Shown here: piece by piece, positions 1 through 6,600 of the stretch
Position numbering within the stretch: position 1 is the first letter of the stretch
Layout of the letters: each line of letters starts with the position of its first letter
Assembly (NCBI GenBank): GCA_905233805.1
Contig: CAJOER010000019.1
Coordinates: 1-38,559, forward strand
Reading direction: 5' to 3'
Source: an uncultured Eubacterium sp.
GTDB taxonomy: Bacteria; Bacillota; Clostridia; Oscillospirales; Acutalibacteraceae
DNA length: 38,559 nucleotides
Notes under the pieces: generated by a model
Told to the model about the DNA's origin: nothing
Database searches by the model: none
The model's input: only the letters and a program-made list of their open reading frames with translations
Program-made: the position numbers and the translations under genes

Positions 1-174
1 CGTGGGATAGAACACGAGGGCAACCGTTGCGAGGCCCTTTGCGATTTTCGCAAGCTCGGGGCGCACGCCGAGGTGGGCGCAAATCATAGTCGGAACCGAA
101 AGGAAAACGAGGAGGGTTACAACCATCCAGATTCTTCCGTATGTATGAGTGCGGTCAATGTATTTATTTCCCAT
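1..174 (-). CDS. Membrane protein, partial (C-terminal part beyond window)
   Basis: This is an open frame on the minus strand that runs off the left edge. It starts at an ATG 3 bp after the stop of the DUF5058-like gene, so it is the last visible gene of a minus-strand operon. It is not in the ORF track because it is incomplete. The 58 visible residues begin MGNKYIDRTHTYGRI and continue into a hydrophobic stretch (WMVVTLLVFLSVPTMICAH), then a short basic loop and a second hydrophobic start. This suggests a polytopic membrane protein working with the preceding DUF5058-like protein. I do not recognise the family. Confidence 0.7.
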   Translation of the reverse strand, partial: MGNKYIDRTHTYGRIWMVVTLLVFLSVPTMICAHLGVRPELAKIAKGLATVALVFYPT

Positions 175-177
175 AGC

Positions 178-948
178 TTAACCCCTCCATTCCATAAATG
201 CAACGCCGTGAGGCAGTACCTGCGCCAGAACGGCAACGAGCACCATTGCGCCTATCATTGAAAGCGGCATGGCGAAGCTTTCGAGCCATTTCATCTTCGG
301 AAGCGCAGCGACCTTCGAGAGAATAAGCATAAGAATAATCGAAAATACAAGAGCGGAAATTGACAGCACGCCTGCGCCGTCGCCCGTAATGTCGGGGTCG
401 CCCTTTCCGGCGATTGCTCTTGCAACGAAGGCGGCGATAAGGCCGATGAACGCGGCGGCGCTCATAACGTCAGCCCACGCCTTGTTTCCCGAAACGGCTT
501 TGCCTACGCGGTTTTGCACCTTTTTAATCATAATCGGGGTGAGAATGAGCGGCATCATTGAACCGAGAGTCATTACCCACGCGATAGTTCCGAATACGGT
601 CGGGTCCTTTATCTCCTGCGAAATACCGCCGGCAAGACCGTAAGCCTCGATAGCGTTGGTCGCTGCGGTTACCTCATAGGAAATGTTGCCGATAACCGAG
701 AGCCTAATCCACGGGAGGACGTAGCCGAGCGCGGAGGCGAGGGTTAAAACGGTTGCAACAATTCCTATTGCGGGCGCTATCGTAAAGAGCGCCGAGGACA
801 TAACCGTATTTTTAATAGTTGAATTTTCTATACCGAGTTCTTTGGCTCTTTTTACCGCTCTTACGAGGAAGAATACCGCCTGCGCGATAACGAAGGCGAC
901 GACGCAAAGAGCCAGAACGGTCATAAATATATCGTCTTTAAAGTTCAT
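178..948 (-). CDS. DUF5058-like polytopic membrane protein
   Basis: 256 residues with about six hydrophobic segments: near residues 7-30, 50-80, 118-140, 160-178, 193-212 and 224-245. The segment around residues 45-95 (SSALFTIAPAIGIVATVLTLAS, then LPWIRLSVIGNISYE) matches what I remember of the DUF5058 family, whose function is unknown. The family often sits beside a second small membrane protein, as it does here. The gene follows the metallophosphoesterase by 5 bp, with an AGGAAT ribosome binding site inside the end of that gene, so the two are probably co-transcribed. The role could be transport, but nothing in the sequence names a substrate. The family call is from memory and moderately sure. 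Confidence 0.7.
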   Translation of the reverse strand: MNFKDDIFMTVLALCVVAFVIAQAVFFLVRAVKRAKELGIENSTIKNTVMSSALFTIAPAIGIVATVLTLASALGYVLPWIRLSVIGNISYEVTAATNAIEAYGLAGGISQEIKDPTVFGTIAWVMTLGSMMPLILTPIMIKKVQNRVGKAVSGNKAWADVMSAAAFIGLIAAFVARAIAGKGDPDITGDGAGVLSISALVFSIILMLILSKVAALPKMKWLESFAMPLSMIGAMVLVAVLAQVLPHGVAFMEWRG

Positions 949-953
949 AAATG

Positions 954-2258
954 TTATTCCTGTTCCTCACCGTCGTTTGCAAACGGATTTAACGCACCGT
1001 CGGAATCAGCGCCCCATTCGGTTTTAAGTTCAACGGACTCTTTCTCCTGAACGGGAGAGTACTTATCCTGATAATAGTTTTCGCCGTGGTATTCAACGCT
1101 TCCGTCGGGCTTGGTGTTGATAACCGTGCAGCCGCGCTGAAGGCCGAATTTATAGATGCCCGAATAAGCGAGGTAGTCAACCGAATATCCGTAGGTGAGC
1201 TTTAAGCCCTTGTAATCGAGCGAGATATTGTTAACGTGGTCGTGGCCGAAGAATACGCCCTGGGTTGACTTGCTTTCAAGGAAGGCGTCAATAAGGCCGT
1301 TGTTCTTTGCGCTTGAGTAAACGACAACGTCGCCCGGCTCGTTTGCTTTACCGTAGATATATTTAACGTTTTCGGTGTCCTTGAAGCCCGCGTCTCTGTA
1401 TTCATAATAAGCGTCGCGCATTTCAAGCGGCGGAATATGGAAGAACGCAAGCGACTTCGGAGTTTCGCCCTTGTTTTCGGCAGTGAGCTTTTCAAGAGAT
1501 TTCTTATACCATTCAATCTGGTTTTTATGAATTGCGTCATATTTCCACATAATGCCGAAATAGTCGTTATCGGTATAAGAGTGAGAGTCAAACATAAAGA
1601 GACTCTGGGTAATCTTGCCCGCGGAAGTCTTTACGTTGATTATATAGTTGCCGACGCCGTCAACAGCCTCGTCGCCCATTGAGAACAGGCAGTGAGGATA
1701 TTTTTCCTTATCGGAATAGAGCTTGCCTATATCCTCTCTTGAGAAATAGGAATAAGCCTCGGTATCGTGGTTACCGAAAACAACGCACCAGTAAACGCCG
1801 AGATTTTCCATAAGTTCGGCAAAGGTTACCGCGCCGGGCTTGTTGTTGAAGGTGCCCGACTGGAAGGGAACGGGATATGCAACGTCGCCCGTAACTACTA
1901 CGAGGTCGGGCTTTTCGGCAGTAACCATAGCGGCAACGGCGTTGAGCGCCATTGTATCCTTTTTGCCGCTCATAAAGCCCGAACCGATATGAACGTCGGT
2001 AAGCTGAATGATTTTAAAATCCCTGTCGGCAGTGAAGGTATAGTTACCGTCAGCGTCCGCTTCGGGGACGAGCTGAGATTCGTAGCTTACCGTCTTAACC
2101 TTGTCAACAAAGCTTCGTTCGCTTTTTACGATAACGGCGTTAACTACCGCAAACGCAGCGGCGATAAGCGCGATAACGAGAAGGATAATAAGCAGGATTT
2201 TGCCCGCCTTTTTAGCCTTTTCCTTAGGGGTTTTCTTAATCTTTTCTTTTTTTGCCAT
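954..2258 (-). CDS. Membrane-anchored calcineurin-like metallophosphoesterase
   Basis: 434 residues. A lysine-rich N-terminus precedes one membrane segment (ILLIILLVIALIAAAFAVVNA), and the catalytic domain is predicted to lie outside the membrane. All blocks of the two-metal phosphoesterase fold are visible: TDVHIG (D-x-H), VVTGDV (GD), FGNHDTEA (GNHD), a histidine in FFHIPP, and FGHDHVNN (GHDH). It should hydrolyse a phosphomonoester or phosphodiester; the substrate is unknown. The ORF track starts at 2276, but ATG 2258 is preferred because TAGGAGTG lies just upstream and the protein then starts MAKKEKIKK. It is the middle gene of the operon starting with the CDF-like transporter, whose stop is about 18 bp upstream. 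Confidence 0.88.
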   Translation of the reverse strand: MAKKEKIKKTPKEKAKKAGKILLIILLVIALIAAAFAVVNAVIVKSERSFVDKVKTVSYESQLVPEADADGNYTFTADRDFKIIQLTDVHIGSGFMSGKKDTMALNAVAAMVTAEKPDLVVVTGDVAYPVPFQSGTFNNKPGAVTFAELMENLGVYWCVVFGNHDTEAYSYFSREDIGKLYSDKEKYPHCLFSMGDEAVDGVGNYIINVKTSAGKITQSLFMFDSHSYTDNDYFGIMWKYDAIHKNQIEWYKKSLEKLTAENKGETPKSLAFFHIPPLEMRDAYYEYRDAGFKDTENVKYIYGKANEPGDVVVYSSAKNNGLIDAFLESKSTQGVFFGHDHVNNISLDYKGLKLTYGYSVDYLAYSGIYKFGLQRGCTVINTKPDGSVEYHGENYYQDKYSPVQEKESVELKTEWGADSDGALNPFANDGEEQE

Positions 2259-2275
2259 AAAATTCACTCCTATCA

Positions 2276-2878
2276 CTAATTGTTTATAAGAAATTTTGTT
2301 TCACTGACTATGTTTTTAATTGCCGAAACGGTGATTGCGCTTCCGGTAATTATTGCAAAAAGACCGTCGACGGCGTAATTGATTTTCGTTACGAGAACGA
2401 GGGACATTACCGCCGAAAGGGTGATAAAGCAATCCAGAAACGAATCGAGGACAAGCGCTTTAAGCACCGTGGACGGTGCCTTTTTATCAAACACCTTATA
2501 CATAATTCCCATGAGCAGTTTTACTAAAACCGTTGCGGAAATTACGGCGAGGTAAAGCGCGGAATACTGAACGGGGACGGGGTACATCATACGTTCAAGC
2601 CCGTTATATACGAAATATATTCCCGTTGCGGCAATCAGCAGGCTTATTACAAAGGTGCAAAGACTCTGCGCCCTGTCGGACTGTTTTTCGCCGAGGCGCT
2701 TTATCATAACGAAGCCGAAGATTGCCACCGCGCAGGCGAAGGTATCGCCCAGATTATTTACGGCGTCGCAGTAAACGGTAAGTGAAGCCGAGCTGACGCC
2801 TATGTAAAGTTTTGTAAGAAATAAAATGAAATTAAGCAGCAGCCCCGTAAGAGCTGCGCTCAGTCTGACATTTTTCAA
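2276..2878 (-). CDS. CDF-like cation transporter, short form
   Basis: About 200 residues with roughly five to six membrane segments. Cation diffusion facilitator hallmarks are present: the SSASLTVYCDAVNNLGD block (metal-site D-x-x-x-x-x-D in TM2) and ALVLDSFLDCF, matching the TM5 metal-site region. The usual cytoplasmic C-terminal metal-binding domain (about 80 residues) is absent, as the protein ends FLINN shortly after the last membrane helix. The ORF track starts at 3172, but that would overlap the divergent gene at 2979 and run through the promoter. TTG 2878, 28 bp downstream of a strong -10, is the likely start, though its SD (GGTGA) is weak and close. It probably exports a divalent cation such as zinc, manganese or iron; the metal is not determined. 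Confidence 0.75.
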   Translation of the reverse strand: MKNVRLSAALTGLLLNFILFLTKLYIGVSSASLTVYCDAVNNLGDTFACAVAIFGFVMIKRLGEKQSDRAQSLCTFVISLLIAATGIYFVYNGLERMMYPVPVQYSALYLAVISATVLVKLLMGIMYKVFDKKAPSTVLKALVLDSFLDCFITLSAVMSLVLVTKINYAVDGLFAIITGSAITVSAIKNIVSETKFLINN

Positions 2879-2905
2879 ACGGTCACCGTCTTTTTGTTTT
2901 TTTAC

Positions 2906-2935
2906 ATTATAGCACAAACGGTATATTTTTGACAA
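2906..2935 (-). promoter_or_regulatory. Sigma-A promoter of the CDF/metallophosphoesterase/DUF5058 operon
   Basis: On the minus strand TTGTCA and TATAAT are separated by 18 bp, pointing into the CDF-like gene. The -35 overlaps a TTGACA on the plus strand (2929-2934) that may belong to the divergent DUF421-like gene. Confidence 0.8.
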
Positions 2936-2978
2936 TAATAAAAATAATAATACTGAAATATATTTTTTAGGTGAGACA

Positions 2979-3482
2979 ATGGACGCAGCAGAAGTAGTAT
3001 TACTGGTAATAAACCTTGCGCTTTTACTCGCGGTTCTTGCGCAGACGAGAACGAAAAGAGCGAAAAAGACGGTGCTTATGAGGGACGGCGAGATTATTAG
3101 CGGGGCGCTTGAAAAAGCGGGGCTGAGCATAGAGGAGCTGTTTTCCGCGGCGAGGGAAAAAGGAATATTCAACCTCGGCGATATTGATACAGCGGTGCTT
3201 GAAGAGAGCGGAAAAATCAGCTTTTTGATGAAGCCGATGAACCGTCAGCTTACGCCGAAGGATTTCAACTTTGCGCCCGTGCGCGACGGAATTCCCGCTG
3301 TGATAGTAAAAAACGGCAGGTTCCTTGAAGAAGAGCTTGAAAAGACGGAAATCGGCAAAAAAGAGGTAATGACGGTTCTTCTCTCCCGCGGAAGACGGCT
3401 TGAAAACATACTTCTTGCGACGGTGACCGAATCGGGCAGAATCGACGTTTTTGAAAAGGACGGCATTGACAACGCGGAGTAA
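2979..3482 (+). CDS. DUF421/YetF-like protein with a single membrane segment
   Basis: 167 residues. One N-terminal membrane segment (VVLLVINLALLLAVLAQ) is followed by a soluble region that reads like the DUF421 (YetF/YdfR) C-terminal domain: VLMRDGEIISGALEKAGLS, then LFSAAREKGIFNLGDIDTAV, then LEESGKISFLMKP. Classical DUF421 proteins have three membrane helices and about 220 residues, so this is a shortened version. AGGTGA five bases before ATG supports the start. DUF421 proteins are membrane proteins of unknown mechanism, some spore-associated in Bacillus. It is divergent from the CDF operon and precedes arsR-rsmE, which has its own promoter inside the 3' end of this gene. Confidence 0.75.
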   Translation: MDAAEVVLLVINLALLLAVLAQTRTKRAKKTVLMRDGEIISGALEKAGLSIEELFSAAREKGIFNLGDIDTAVLEESGKISFLMKPMNRQLTPKDFNFAPVRDGIPAVIVKNGRFLEEELEKTEIGKKEVMTVLLSRGRRLENILLATVTESGRIDVFEKDGIDNAE

Positions 3483-3494
3483 TTAATCTATAAT
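3466..3494 (+). promoter_or_regulatory. Consensus sigma-A promoter of arsR-rsmE
   Basis: Perfect TTGACA and TATAAT boxes with a 17 bp spacer, overlapping the stop region of the DUF421-like gene. Transcription would begin near 3501, just before the CATATGA repeats. Confidence 0.9.
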
Positions 3495-3510
3495 ACACTT
3501 GCAAAAACCG

Positions 3511-3536
3511 TTCATATGAACGCAGCAGACATATGA
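3511..3536 (+). promoter_or_regulatory. Possible ArsR operator
   Basis: A perfect 10-bp palindrome, TTCATATGAA, lies right after the inferred transcription start. A second CATATGA copy follows 17 bp later, next to the arsR ribosome binding site. AT-rich palindromes with ATATGAA/TTCATAT halves are typical of metal-sensing ArsR/SmtB operators, so autoregulation is plausible. Binding is inferred only. Confidence 0.5.
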
Positions 3537-3544
3537 GGTGTATT

Positions 3545-3826
3545 ATGGATATTACCGAGATTAATGAAATAGCCGATTTGTTCAAGGCGTTTGCGGACTC
3601 GACGAGGGTGAAAATACTTCTCTCGCTATTTGACGGGGAGAGGAGCGTCGGCGATATTGTAAACGAGGTCGGCGCAACGCAGACCGCGGTTTCCCACCAG
3701 CTGAGGGCGCTTAAAAACTCGCACCTCGTCAAGGGCAGACGCGAGGGAAAGAATATATTTTACTCGCTTGACGACGAGCACGTTAAGATTATAATTAACA
3801 GCGCAATCGAGCACGTGGAGGAATAG
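3545..3826 (+). CDS. ArsR/SmtB-family winged-helix transcriptional regulator
   Basis: 93 residues from ATG 3545, chosen over ATG 3533 because GAGGTG lies six bases upstream of it. The sequence has the ArsR plan: LFKAFADSTRVKILLSLF (helices 1-2), the recognition helix GATQTAVSHQLRALKNSHLVKGRREG, and the wing NIFYSLDDEHV. The last helix ends IINSAIEHVEE, with one acidic and histidine cluster (DDEHV, EHVEE) that could bind a metal at the dimer interface. Cysteines of the arsenic/cadmium type are missing, so a zinc or other metal sensor is more likely than ArsR itself. It is followed 2 bp later by rsmE, with which it forms an operon. The CDF-like transporter a few hundred bases upstream is a possible target, but shows no copy of the palindrome. 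Confidence 0.9.
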   Translation: MDITEINEIADLFKAFADSTRVKILLSLFDGERSVGDIVNEVGATQTAVSHQLRALKNSHLVKGRREGKNIFYSLDDEHVKIIINSAIEHVEE

Positions 3827-3828
3827 CG

Positions 3829-4551
3829 ATGCAAAAGCTTTTTATTGACTACACTCCCGAAGACGAGGTCGTGCTCGAGGGCGAGCAGGCGCGGCATATT
3901 GCAAAATCGCTCAGGATGAAAACGGGCGAAATGCTCACCGTGACCGACGGAAAGGGCGAGGACTTCGGATGTCGGATTGAGGAGATTACAAAAGATACCG
4001 TGCGGCTTAAAGTCTGCTACAAGCAGGCGTCTGACAGCGAGCCGACCTGCAGGGTTACCGTTTATCAGGGCGTGCCCAAGGGGAGCAAGTTTGAGGACGT
4101 CGTTCAGAAATGCACCGAGCTCGGCGCGGCAAAATTCGTCCCGACGCTTACTAAAAGGTGCATAAGCCGTCCCGACGAAAAAAGCGCGAAGAAAAAGAGC
4201 GAAAGATACCGCAAGATTGCGCTTGAAGCCGCTCAGCAAAGCGGAAGGGGCGTTGTGCCCGAGGTCGGCGAAATGGTAAGCCTGAAGCAGGCGCTGTCTC
4301 GGGACAAAAGCGACCTTAAAATCGTCTTTTACGAGGGCGGCGGCGAAGGGCTTAAAAGCATAATAAAAAAAGACACCGAAACGGTATCTGTTTATATCGG
4401 CCCCGAGGGCGGATTTGAAAAGGACGAGGTTGATGAAATCGTAAAGAGCGGCGGCGTTTGCGCCACGCTCGGCGAAAGAATCCTCAGAACCCAGACGGCG
4501 CCCGTCGCGGCTGTAACGGCAATTATGCTTTTAACGGATAATCTTGAATAA
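3829..4551 (+). CDS. rsmE: 16S rRNA (uracil-1498-N3)-methyltransferase RsmE
   Basis: 240 residues, the usual family length. It methylates N3 of U1498 in 16S rRNA of the assembled small subunit using S-adenosylmethionine. An N-terminal PUA-like domain (LEGEQARHIAKSLRMKTGE) precedes a SPOUT methyltransferase fold. SPOUT signatures are YQGVPKGSKFEDVVQKCTEL, EAAQQSGRGVVPEV, IGPEGGFEKDEV and the knot region LGERILRTQTAPVAA. GGAGG is placed just before ATG, and the gene follows arsR by 2 bp. A strong terminator follows directly after the stop. Identification is firm. Confidence 0.96.
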   Translation: MQKLFIDYTPEDEVVLEGEQARHIAKSLRMKTGEMLTVTDGKGEDFGCRIEEITKDTVRLKVCYKQASDSEPTCRVTVYQGVPKGSKFEDVVQKCTELGAAKFVPTLTKRCISRPDEKSAKKKSERYRKIALEAAQQSGRGVVPEVGEMVSLKQALSRDKSDLKIVFYEGGGEGLKSIIKKDTETVSVYIGPEGGFEKDEVDEIVKSGGVCATLGERILRTQTAPVAAVTAIMLLTDNLE

Positions 4552-4579
4552 AAAAGACGCAGCAAAGGCTGCGTCTTTT
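4552..4579. terminator. Bidirectional rho-independent terminator
   Basis: A 12-bp perfect stem (AAAAGACGCAGC / GCTGCGTCTTTT) with an AAAG loop lies between convergent rsmE and the exported-protein gene. The A and T flanks allow termination in both directions. Confidence 0.93.
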
Positions 4580-4588
4580 CTTATGCTT

Positions 4589-5329
4589 TTATTTTTTTCT
4601 GAGTTTTCTTCCGATAAAACCGAGGATGGCTGCAAGAAGCGCAAGACCTACGCCGAGATATGCGCGTTTTGATGTGCCAGACTTTGAACTCTTCTTTTCG
4701 GTGTTCGTGCCGGTGGTTTTTTCGGCTTCCGTTTTTGGTTCAATTTTGTTTTCGCCCGTTTCGTCTGCGAAATTAACCGAAGAAATTACCGCTTTAATGT
4801 CCTCTTCGTCGGGAGCGCCGTCATAAGTCTGGAAACGGAAGTAAACGCCGTAGCCGTTAACGATATGAGCGTAAAGAACAACGTTTACGGTTGACTCTTC
4901 GCTTACCTTCTGGGTGAAGGTGAGCCTGAAGAAATCGTACTTGCCGACGGTTTCGCTTTCAACCTTCGGGTTCTGAATTCCCGAGTCCTCAGCCTTTCCT
5001 ATCATCTTCTCTTCAAACTCTTCTTTTGTCATAATTGAATTGTTTACCGAGCTGCGGTCGTTTTCCTTTTTAAAGCTTTCGCTGCTGCCGTCGTAAATGT
5101 CGGCCACGGTATAGCCAAAAAACTGCTGCTTTTCGTCGCCGTCCTTCTGGAAAGCGTAGAGGATGCTGTCGGTTTCAGCCTGAGAAACGCGCGACCAGCC
5201 CGCAGGAACGGTAAAGGTAACGTTCGCCGTATCGTCGGTATACTCTTTAGGCTCTGCGTCTGCAAATGCTGCAAAAGGGGTAAGGAGCAGACAGAGCGCA
5301 ATAATAAGTGAAAACGTGATTTTTTTCAT
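4589..5329 (-). CDS. Exported protein with C-terminal membrane anchor, unknown function
   Basis: 246 residues. It starts with a signal peptide (KKITFSLIIALCLLLTPFAAFADA) and ends with a hydrophobic helix followed by basic residues (YLGVGLALLAAILGFIGRKLRKK), so the middle is exposed outside the cell and held by the C-terminal anchor. The exposed domain (residues 30-195) has the pattern of a beta-rich PsbP/DUF1795-like fold: NVTFTVPAGWSRVSQ at its start and VVLYAHIVNGYGVYFRFQTY later. This fold guess is weak. A Thr/Lys/Glu-rich linker (about 195-220) precedes the anchor. AAAGGAG supports the start, and a consensus promoter lies upstream. It is a single-gene transcript between two terminators. 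Confidence 0.82.
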   Translation of the reverse strand: MKKITFSLIIALCLLLTPFAAFADAEPKEYTDDTANVTFTVPAGWSRVSQAETDSILYAFQKDGDEKQQFFGYTVADIYDGSSESFKKENDRSSVNNSIMTKEEFEEKMIGKAEDSGIQNPKVESETVGKYDFFRLTFTQKVSEESTVNVVLYAHIVNGYGVYFRFQTYDGAPDEEDIKAVISSVNFADETGENKIEPKTEAEKTTGTNTEKKSSKSGTSKRAYLGVGLALLAAILGFIGRKLRKK

Positions 5330-5369
5330 TTCAAATACTCCTTTTACAATTTATATTTTTTGTAATTTC

Positions 5370-5398
5370 AGTATAACAGAACGGAACATCGGTGTCAA
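5370..5398 (-). promoter_or_regulatory. Promoter of the exported anchored protein
   Basis: TTGACA and TATACT on the minus strand with a 17 bp spacer, about 40 bp before the start codon. Confidence 0.88.
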
Positions 5399-5403
5399 CA
5401 AAA

Positions 5404-5423
5404 GAACCGCCCGAGGGCGGTTC
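5404..5423 (-). terminator. Terminator of the Mbeg1-like hydrolase gene
   Basis: GAACCGCC / GGCGGTTC stem with a CGAG loop, followed on the minus strand by TTTTGTT. It lies directly between the hydrolase stop and the promoter of the next minus-strand gene. Confidence 0.88.
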
Positions 5424-5432
5424 AATTATTTG

Positions 5433-6533
5433 TTATTCGGATTTTGCGCGTTCGCTGACGGGGGTTACCTCGTCTTTTGCTACCGCCTTGACCGCCTTGG
5501 TTACCGCCTTTACTGCGTCCTTTGCGGTTCCTTTGAGAATATCTTTTGAATCCTTGTCAACGCTCTTCCACGCTTCAACCGCACCCTTTGCGGAATCTTT
5601 TACGTTGTCCTTGACGTCAAGGAGGCCTCTCTGGCCGATTCCTTCAAGGAGGGTTCCGACGGTCCTTTCAGTAGCGTCAAGCTGCTCTTCGGTGGCGCCC
5701 GTTACTATATCGTAAAACGCGAGGTCGGAAACCTTGCTTCTCCTTGTGATATCCTTACATTCAACGAGCTTGTCGCCGTCGAATACCCAGGTGAGAAGGT
5801 CGTGCTGGAGCGCGCCTACGATACCCGTGCTCTTGATTACGGTATAGTCGCTGTCGTGAAGGAGCATCATACCGATAAACGAGGACTGCGGGATAAGGTG
5901 GTGATACCTCGGAAGAAGCTCTTTATAAACGTCTGAATTAAGATAATCGTATGTAGCAAAGCCCGGGCCGTCATTATTGTAAAGCGCTATAACGCGGTCG
6001 CGGACTTCCTTCGGGGAGTTCATAACGGCATACTGCGCAACGTAGCCGCCCTTCGAGTGGCCGCAAACGATAATGTTTCCGTCAAAGCGCTTTGCAACCT
6101 CGCCGAGATATTCAACCGAAAGGTGCTCGGAGGGGATACCCTCTTTTGACGCGAGCATATCGAGGTCCTCTTTCCAGCCGGTGAGAGTGTCGTCGGTTCC
6201 TCTGAAAAGAACTACGATATTTCCGTCGGGAAGAAGGAAGGTACAGGAGTTGAACTGAACGGCGGGCTTGTCGCAGAAATTATCCGTACAAGCGATAACT
6301 TTCATCTCGCTGTATCTCTTCTGCTCAGCCATAGCCATTAAAAGAATGCTTATATCCTTTTTGAGTACAAGGCCTACGGGGGTGTGCTTGTTTCCGCGCT
6401 GCTCGAACATATCGACCTTGTCAAGCGGCATATAAAAGCTCATACACATAGCGACGTTATCTTCCTTGGTGAAGGGTTTATCCTTAAAGGAAAGATATCC
6501 GTAGCAATCAACATAATCCTTTACAAATGACAT
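5433..6533 (-). CDS. Mbeg1-like (DUF2974) alpha/beta hydrolase with helical C-terminal tail
   Basis: 366 residues without signal peptide, so probably cytoplasmic. Residues 105-165 carry the lipase-3-like core: VVLFRGTDDTLTGWKEDLDM (oxyanion region) and IIVCGHSKGG with the predicted nucleophile Ser160. This matches the Mbeg1-like/DUF2974 family, which is common in gut Firmicutes and has no firm substrate. The last 75 residues are a lysine/alanine/aspartate/valine-rich amphipathic tail (VKDSAKGAVEAWKSVD, GTAKDAVKAVTKAVKAVAKD) resembling LEA or apolipoprotein-like repeats, which could bind a membrane or lipid surface. AGAGGG before the ATG and a promoter with 17 bp spacer support the start. It is transcribed alone. 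Confidence 0.85.
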   Translation of the reverse strand: MSFVKDYVDCYGYLSFKDKPFTKEDNVAMCMSFYMPLDKVDMFEQRGNKHTPVGLVLKKDISILLMAMAEQKRYSEMKVIACTDNFCDKPAVQFNSCTFLLPDGNIVVLFRGTDDTLTGWKEDLDMLASKEGIPSEHLSVEYLGEVAKRFDGNIIVCGHSKGGYVAQYAVMNSPKEVRDRVIALYNNDGPGFATYDYLNSDVYKELLPRYHHLIPQSSFIGMMLLHDSDYTVIKSTGIVGALQHDLLTWVFDGDKLVECKDITRRSKVSDLAFYDIVTGATEEQLDATERTVGTLLEGIGQRGLLDVKDNVKDSAKGAVEAWKSVDKDSKDILKGTAKDAVKAVTKAVKAVAKDEVTPVSERAKSE

Positions 6534-6563
6534 AATTATCCCTCTTTTTTATTTATTGTTTAC

Positions 6564-6592
6564 ATTATAAGACATTTGTCCGTAAAATTCAA
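6564..6592 (-). promoter_or_regulatory. Promoter of the Mbeg1-like hydrolase
   Basis: TTGAAT and TATAAT on the minus strand with a 17 bp spacer. The -35 lies about 10 bp beyond the ogg stop codon. Confidence 0.85.
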
Positions 6593-6600
6593 GTCGCGTA

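Noticed and set aside
2879-3172. N-terminal 98-residue extension of the CDF-like ORF in the track
   Set aside because: It overlaps the divergent DUF421-like gene and the operon's own promoter, and is rich in Ser/Ala without pattern.
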